DNA of 35,932 nucleotides from Rickettsiaceae bacterium (GTDB lineage Bacteria; Pseudomonadota; Alphaproteobacteria; Rickettsiales; Rickettsiaceae). The notes beneath the pieces were generated by a model. It worked only from the letters and a program-made list of their open reading frames with translations. It did not search any database and was not told where the DNA came from. Positions 31,936 through 35,932 of this stretch are shown in pieces. Position numbers and translations under genes: made by a program. The stretch lies in assembly GCA_027485375.1 (NCBI GenBank), contig JAIXRE010000117.1:1-35932 (forward strand). Reading direction: 5' to 3'. Positions within the stretch are counted from its first letter, which is position 1; every line of letters starts with the position of its first letter.

Positions 31936-32544
31936 ATGAAAATCTTCATCACTGGTACGGACACTAATATAGGCAAAACGACCATAAGCAGCTGGTTATG
32001 CTTGCACTCAGGTTATTCATATTTTAAGCCTATTCAAACTGGCGCTATCATAGATAGGGATAGTAATTTAGTTAGCTGGTTGTCTGGCTGCTATGCATAT
32101 CCTGAAGTTTATAGATATCCAGCCCCTGTTTCTCCGCACCTTGCTGCAAGGCTAGCAGGTGATGAGATTGATATAAGTAAAATACATCTTCCAGCAGAGG
32201 AGAAACTTATTATAGAAGGCGCAGGCGGGATATATGTTCCAATTAACGACAAATTGTTAATGGTTGACCTTATAGAATATTTGGCAGTGCCAGTACTCAT
32301 CGTAGCAAGCTCTGCTTTAGGCACAATAAACCATACTTTATTGACAATAAGTGCTCTAAAGGATCGCAGCATAGAACCACTTGGTGTTATTTTAAATGGC
32401 GAGCCCAATATAGAAAATGTTAAGGCTATAGAATATTACGGTAAAACTAAAGTATTAGCCTCCTTCCCTAAACTTAGCACGGTAGACAATACTACATTAA
32501 GTGCTATACCATTAAGCGACGATTTAAAAAGAATCTTATCATGA
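31936..32544 (+). CDS. bioD: Dethiobiotin synthetase BioD
   Basis: A 202-residue P-loop enzyme that closes the ureido ring of dethiobiotin using ATP and CO2. The P-loop is GTDTNIGKTT at the N-terminus; FKPIQTG supplies the substrate-site lysine, EGAGGIYVPI is the conserved central motif, and ASSALGTINHTLLT is typical. It is slightly shorter than the usual 220-230 residues. The stop overlaps the bioA start by four bases (ATGA), so the pair is translationally coupled. There is no room for a normal promoter between the pnp terminator and this gene; read-through or a promoter overlapping the terminator is likely. Confidence 0.92.
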   Translation: MKIFITGTDTNIGKTTISSWLCLHSGYSYFKPIQTGAIIDRDSNLVSWLSGCYAYPEVYRYPAPVSPHLAARLAGDEIDISKIHLPAEEKLIIEGAGGIYVPINDKLLMVDLIEYLAVPVLIVASSALGTINHTLLTISALKDRSIEPLGVILNGEPNIENVKAIEYYGKTKVLASFPKLSTVDNTTLSAIPLSDDLKRILS

Positions 32545-33821
32545 ATCTAAGCACGCGCGATCGAAGACTTATTTGGCATCCTTTTACCCAAGAACAAACA
32601 GCTAGCATACCTATCGCAGTTAAGAGAGGATTTGGAGCATATTTATATGACGAAAATGATAAGGCTTATTTGGACTTGATTTCTAGCTGGTGGGTGAATT
32701 TACATGGTCACTCTAATGAATTTATCGCAAATGCTATTTATCAGCAGGCGCAAAAATTAGAACATGTTATATTTGCTGGTTTTACTCATGAGCCAGCAGT
32801 AACTTTATGCGAAAAATTACAAGCGTTGTTGCCTAAAAAACTAGGGCGATTTTTTTTCTCAGATAATGGCTCAACTGCTGTAGAAGCGGCTTTAAAAATG
32901 GCTTATCAATATTGGTATAATAAGGGTGAGACGCAAAGGACTGTTTTTTTAAGCCTTGCGGGCGGCTATCATGGCGATACTTTTGGTGCAATGAGTGTAG
33001 GCGCTAGTTCTGGTTTTCATGACCCGTTCCAAAGCTTATTCTTCTCTACTGAAACTATACCTTACCCTTATACTTGGCAGGGCGATGAATCTGCATTATT
33101 GAAGGAAGAGCAAGCACTTGCTGAATTAGAAGAAAAATTACATTTTAAGGGCAATAATATTGCTGCTTTGATTTTAGAGCCCCTTATGCAGGGTGCTAGC
33201 GGCATGCGCATGTGCAGTGCAAATTTTATTGAGAAAGTGGTAGGTTTAGCTCGTTCTTATGGTGTTTTGGTAATTTTCGACGAGGTTATGACTGGTTTTT
33301 ACCGCACCGGCAAGCTATTTGCTTTTGAGCATACAAAGGTAGTACCTGACTTTCTATGCTTATCCAAAGGGCTTACAGGAGGCTTTTTGCCACTGGCATT
33401 GACTATAACCTCTGAAGAGGTATACGAGGCTTTCCTTAGCCCACATTTTAGCAAAGCCTTTGCTCATGGTCATTCTTATACAGCTAATCCGCTTGGTTGC
33501 GCTGCTGCTATAGCTTCTTTAGAACTGCTAATGAGTGACAATACAATTGAGGCAATAAAAACTATAAACAAAGCCCATCAAGTAGGAATGGAAAACTTGC
33601 GCGTACTACCTCGGGTGCAAAAATTGAGGACCATAGGTACTATAGCTGCCTTTGACCTAGAATTTCCACTAGAGAAAATAAAAGAGATCAAAGAGCAACT
33701 ATTACAAGAAGGGTTATTAATCAGACCACTTGGCAAATCTGTTTACCTCCTGCCCCCTTATTGCACTAGCTATAATGAATTAATCAGGACCTATGAGATA
33801 TTACAAAGCTTCATAGATTAG
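32541..33821 (+). CDS. bioA: Adenosylmethionine-8-amino-7-oxononanoate transaminase BioA
   Basis: A 426-residue class III PLP aminotransferase that makes 7,8-diaminopelargonate with S-adenosylmethionine as amino donor, the step before BioD. It begins RRLIWHPFTQ as BioA does. It has SSWWVNLHGHS (substrate site), FFSDNGSTAVEAALKMAYQYW, the PLP-binding DEVMTGFYRTGKLFAFE with Asp247, and the Schiff-base lysine Lys276 in LSKGLTGG. GHSYTANPLGCAAAIASLELL is also conserved. bioB, bioF and the early genes are not in this window, so whether the pathway is complete cannot be judged. Confidence 0.94.
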   Translation: MNLSTRDRRLIWHPFTQEQTASIPIAVKRGFGAYLYDENDKAYLDLISSWWVNLHGHSNEFIANAIYQQAQKLEHVIFAGFTHEPAVTLCEKLQALLPKKLGRFFFSDNGSTAVEAALKMAYQYWYNKGETQRTVFLSLAGGYHGDTFGAMSVGASSGFHDPFQSLFFSTETIPYPYTWQGDESALLKEEQALAELEEKLHFKGNNIAALILEPLMQGASGMRMCSANFIEKVVGLARSYGVLVIFDEVMTGFYRTGKLFAFEHTKVVPDFLCLSKGLTGGFLPLALTITSEEVYEAFLSPHFSKAFAHGHSYTANPLGCAAAIASLELLMSDNTIEAIKTINKAHQVGMENLRVLPRVQKLRTIGTIAAFDLEFPLEKIKEIKEQLLQEGLLIRPLGKSVYLLPPYCTSYNELIRTYEILQSFID

Positions 33822-33950
33822 TTAAATCTTGCCCTATAGACATTTTATTTATGCGCTGTACAATATAATGAATGTTACTAATAATACGATAATTATGGTA
33901 TATTTACAACACTTACCCCTATAAGAGCTTATGAAATCGTAAATTACCCT

Positions 33951-33979
33951 TTGCATACTAGTGATTACTAGTATATTAT
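33951..33979 (+). promoter_or_regulatory. Predicted promoter of pal with a dyad in its spacer
   Basis: TTGCAT at 33951-33956, 17 bases, TATTAT at 33974-33979. The spacer contains ACTAGT-GATT-ACTAGT (33957-33972), a near-symmetrical site that a repressor could use. The leader would be about 80 nt and contains a further small dyad, ATTAGTC/GACTAAT. Confidence 0.45.
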
Positions 33980-34065
33980 TAAGGAGTTAGGTCGTATTAG
34001 TCTTAAAACACTAAGCGACTAATAAGTCATTATTAATTAAATTTATTTAAAAGGAGATCTATATT

Positions 34066-34518
34066 ATGTTCAAGAAAGTCACAGTAGCATTTTTGGCGTT
34101 ACTATTGCTATCTGCTTGTAGCTCAAGCAATAAAAAAGTAGGCATGGGTTCTGATGCTGAAACTTCATTAATTGCCGATTTCGAAAAAAACGTTGGCGAT
34201 AGAGTTTTCTTTGCTTTTGATAGCTCAAGCCTAAGCAACGAAGCTAAGGAACAACTTGCAAAAGAAGTTACTTGGTTAAAAAACCATCCAAAAGTAAAAG
34301 TAACTGTTGAAGGACATGCTGACGAAAGGGGTACTAGAGATTATAACGTAGCACTAGGTGAAAGAAGAGCTGAAGCTGTAAAAAATTTCTTGGTAAATCA
34401 CGGCGTTGATGCTGCTTCTCTAGAAACAATTTCTTATGGTAAAGAAAGACCAGCTGTTGTTGGTAACGATGAAAGTTCTTGGAAACAAAATCGTAGAGCT
34501 GTAAGCGTTGTAAGATAA
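34066..34518 (+). CDS. pal: Peptidoglycan-associated lipoprotein Pal
   Basis: A 150-residue lipoprotein with a signal peptide ending in the lipobox LLSAC, so Cys18 is the lipidated N-terminus. An OmpA-like peptidoglycan-binding domain follows: DRVFFAFDSSSLSNEA, VTVEGHADERGTRDYNVALG and ERRAEAVKNFL, ending QNRRAVSVV. Pal ties the outer membrane to peptidoglycan and works with TolB. AAGGAG stands shortly before the ATG. tolB, usually next to pal, is not in the window; pal is here a single-gene unit with its own promoter and terminator. Its presence implies some peptidoglycan in this organism. Confidence 0.95.
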   Translation: MFKKVTVAFLALLLLSACSSSNKKVGMGSDAETSLIADFEKNVGDRVFFAFDSSSLSNEAKEQLAKEVTWLKNHPKVKVTVEGHADERGTRDYNVALGERRAEAVKNFLVNHGVDAASLETISYGKERPAVVGNDESSWKQNRRAVSVVR

Positions 34519-34553
34519 GGTTTATTTATAACGATTGTTATAAACTCCTATAT

Positions 34554-34591
34554 AAGGGTGGAACTGATTAAATCAGTCCCACCCTTTTTTT
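34554..34591 (+). terminator. Rho-independent terminator after pal
   Basis: AAGGGTGG (34554-34561) pairs with CCACCCTT (34579-34586) and the inner arms ACTGAT/ATCAGT pair across an A-C mismatch around loop TAA; a T7 run follows. Confidence 0.9.
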
Positions 34592-35188
34592 ATCCATCCA
34601 AATCCTTAGTTTAGTCTTCCACTCCTTGACTAGCAAAAGCTCTAGCTTTCTCAAAAAAATGTAAAAATTAGAACCATGCTCTATACTACCCATGTTAACA
34701 TTAAAAATTTCCTAATTGAGGTATAAAGCCTCAGTACACAACATAAAAGTTAACGTAGGACTAATTTTTTAATTATAGGCGCTAGGAGGACCGAAGATAA
34801 GGGCTATTTCTCTTATTTTGCTGACTGAAGCTAAAGGGTGTAGTAATATTTGTTGCAGGTAATCCAGCCCGTATCTAAAAAAGACATTGCTTTTATTTTA
34901 TGGCTTTTAATTTTCATCGGTTGTATTTCATGGCGCCAAATTCCTACAACGTGACATCAAGTAAAGGCTACAGCCAGTATTGCAAGCAGTTTATCTATAT
35001 TTAGCTAGCTCTAGCATATGGGTATTTTCAAAGTTAGCCCACCTTTGGCAGCTCTGCGCTACACCACGGGCAATAAAAGATAGGTCATTGCAGGTGCAAA
35101 ACTTTAAATCATCTTGGTACTAGATAAATCTTGTATAGTCATGTATTATGCAGCAATCAAATCACAGATACAAAAGGCTAAAATAACT
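34592..35188. other. 597-bp stretch without a recognisable gene
   Basis: Neither strand has a convincing frame, RNA gene or terminator. One 31-codon TTG-start frame at 34849-34941 would encode a membrane-like segment (AFILWLLIFIGCISW) but has no ribosome binding site. A small hairpin TGAGG/CCTCA lies near 34722. Composition is somewhat less AT-biased than the other spacers, so this may be a decayed gene. The hscB promoter should lie at its right end but was not identified. Confidence 0.5.
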
Positions 35189-35716
35189 ATGAATTACTTT
35201 GAGTTACTAGAGATAAAGCGAGAACACGAGCTAGATTATGCTCTAGACTCACAAGTTTTAACCAAGCAATATTTTACTATGCAAAAAAGGTTTCACCCTG
35301 ACAAGGCTAGAAACAACGAAGAAAAACGATCTTTTTTGAAAATTACCATAGATTTGAACGCCGCTTATGACACTCTGCGCGCAGATTTAAAACGGGCAGA
35401 ATATTTATTAAATTTATATGGAATAAGTCTTAGCGATACAGAAATACGTGCTAGAATGTCTCCTGAGCAATTAAATAAAATTTGGCAGGAAATGGAGGAG
35501 CTCGAAAATATCAACGGCGCTTCAGAGCTGCAGAGCTATTATGAGCAAAAAGATGCTGATAGAACTCTATTACTTACTGAATTAACAGCTGCTTTTGCAA
35601 GAAAAAATATAGAAGAAGCGCTTGATCTTACTCTTAAGCTTAAGTATCTTACAACGATTATTGATAATACTAAAAAACAGCTTTTGGCGAGTAGAGATGC
35701 AAATAATAGAAATTAA
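35189..35716 (+). CDS. hscB: Fe-S co-chaperone HscB
   Basis: A 175-residue J-domain protein that brings IscU to the chaperone HscA. It begins MNYFELLEIKREHELDYA, has the J-domain motif FHPDKARN, and the C-terminal three-helix bundle includes DLKRAEYLLNLYG and the MSPEQL/MEELE region usual in HscB. The frame extends upstream to 35114, but the ATG at 35189 matches the family start and the J-domain position. It overlaps the next gene, hscA, by 20 bases. The rest of the isc cluster (iscS, iscU, iscA) is not directly upstream. Confidence 0.9.
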   Translation: MNYFELLEIKREHELDYALDSQVLTKQYFTMQKRFHPDKARNNEEKRSFLKITIDLNAAYDTLRADLKRAEYLLNLYGISLSDTEIRARMSPEQLNKIWQEMEELENINGASELQSYYEQKDADRTLLLTELTAAFARKNIEEALDLTLKLKYLTTIIDNTKKQLLASRDANNRN

Positions 35717-35932
35717 TGAACCAACCAACCCAAGACTACAAGACAAGCTAGAGATAGCAGTAGGTATCGATTTTGGCACTACTAATTCCTTGATTGCTAT
35801 AGCTAGGGGCTTGGTTATAGAGGTGATTAAGGATAAGGATGGCAGAGATCTTATTCCTACCATTATAAATTTAGGGGGCACAAAATTATCCTCCATAAAG
35901 CGCTTACTGGGAAAATCTACCGCAGAAATTGT
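35697..35932 (+). CDS. hscA: Fe-S chaperone HscA, N-terminal part (cut by window end)
   Basis: The frame starts at ATG 35697, inside the hscB 3' end, and stays open to the last base, giving 78 residues. MQIIEINEP followed by VGIDFGTTNSLIAIARG is the start of an Hsp70 nucleotide-binding domain in HscA form. DGRDLIPTIINL and SSIKRLLGKSTAEI match the HscA-specific region. HscA is the specialised Hsp70 that releases Fe-S clusters from IscU with HscB. The 20-base overlap implies coupled translation. Confidence 0.92.
   Translation, partial: MQIIEINEPTNPRLQDKLEIAVGIDFGTTNSLIAIARGLVIEVIKDKDGRDLIPTIINLGGTKLSSIKRLLGKSTAEI

Noticed and set aside
34849-34941. 31-codon TTG-start frame with a membrane-like segment
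   Set aside because: No ribosome binding site, stop codons just upstream and no recognisable similarity.
35114-35188. Upstream extension of hscB to the in-frame start at 35114
   Set aside because: The family start MNYFELLEI and J-domain spacing fit the ATG at 35189; the extra 25 residues have no counterpart.

Overview
The window looks like chromosome of an AT-rich obligate intracellular alphaproteobacterium of the Rickettsiales, probably Rickettsiaceae. Evidence: an ATP/ADP translocase (tlc), a 1731-residue autotransporter whose barrel and last residues (LKVRVNF) resemble rickettsial OmpB, a large-type NAD glutamate dehydrogenase, a TraX-family protein, and palindromic repeats including one read in frame inside addB. 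FadL, a PHB-type operon and a bioD-bioA pair suggest a less reduced genome than classical Rickettsia. The genus cannot be fixed from sequence alone.

Layout. 1-1116: 3' end of addB with an in-frame palindromic insertion. 1233-8204: fadL-type porin and ompB-like autotransporter; the latter lies between two inverted copies of a MITE-like element (about 2470-2724 and 8331-8689). 8700-10757: tRNA-Ser(GGA), a family-92 glycosyltransferase and tsaB. 10761-14206 (minus): phaC, thiolase and an unknown acidic protein as one operon. 14477-15976: tlc, with a terminator-like hairpin and T10 tract in its leader. 16122-20662: rimP-nusA-infB with a leader attenuator. 20970-22596 (minus): two UmuD-like proteins, one without its catalytic residues, then TraX. 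22776-27264: N-terminally short glutamate dehydrogenase, RodZ-like protein, small coiled-coil protein and ZapA. 27432-27590: a 6S RNA candidate behind zapA, preceded by a palindromic repeat. 27620-31860: LysE-type exporter, truB, rpsO, pnp. 31936-33821: bioD-bioA. 34066-34518: pal. 35189-35932: hscB and the start of hscA, cut by the window end.

Most genes are housekeeping (translation, RNA decay, division, envelope, Fe-S assembly) or host-interface functions (nucleotide exchange, outer membrane proteins, surface glycan, amino-acid export). The least ordinary content is the repeats (the MITE pair bracketing ompB and supplying the -10 box of tRNA-Ser; a second palindromic family in addB, behind infB and before the 6S RNA), the active/dead UmuD pair, and candidate RNA-level controls in front of tlc, rimP and pnp.
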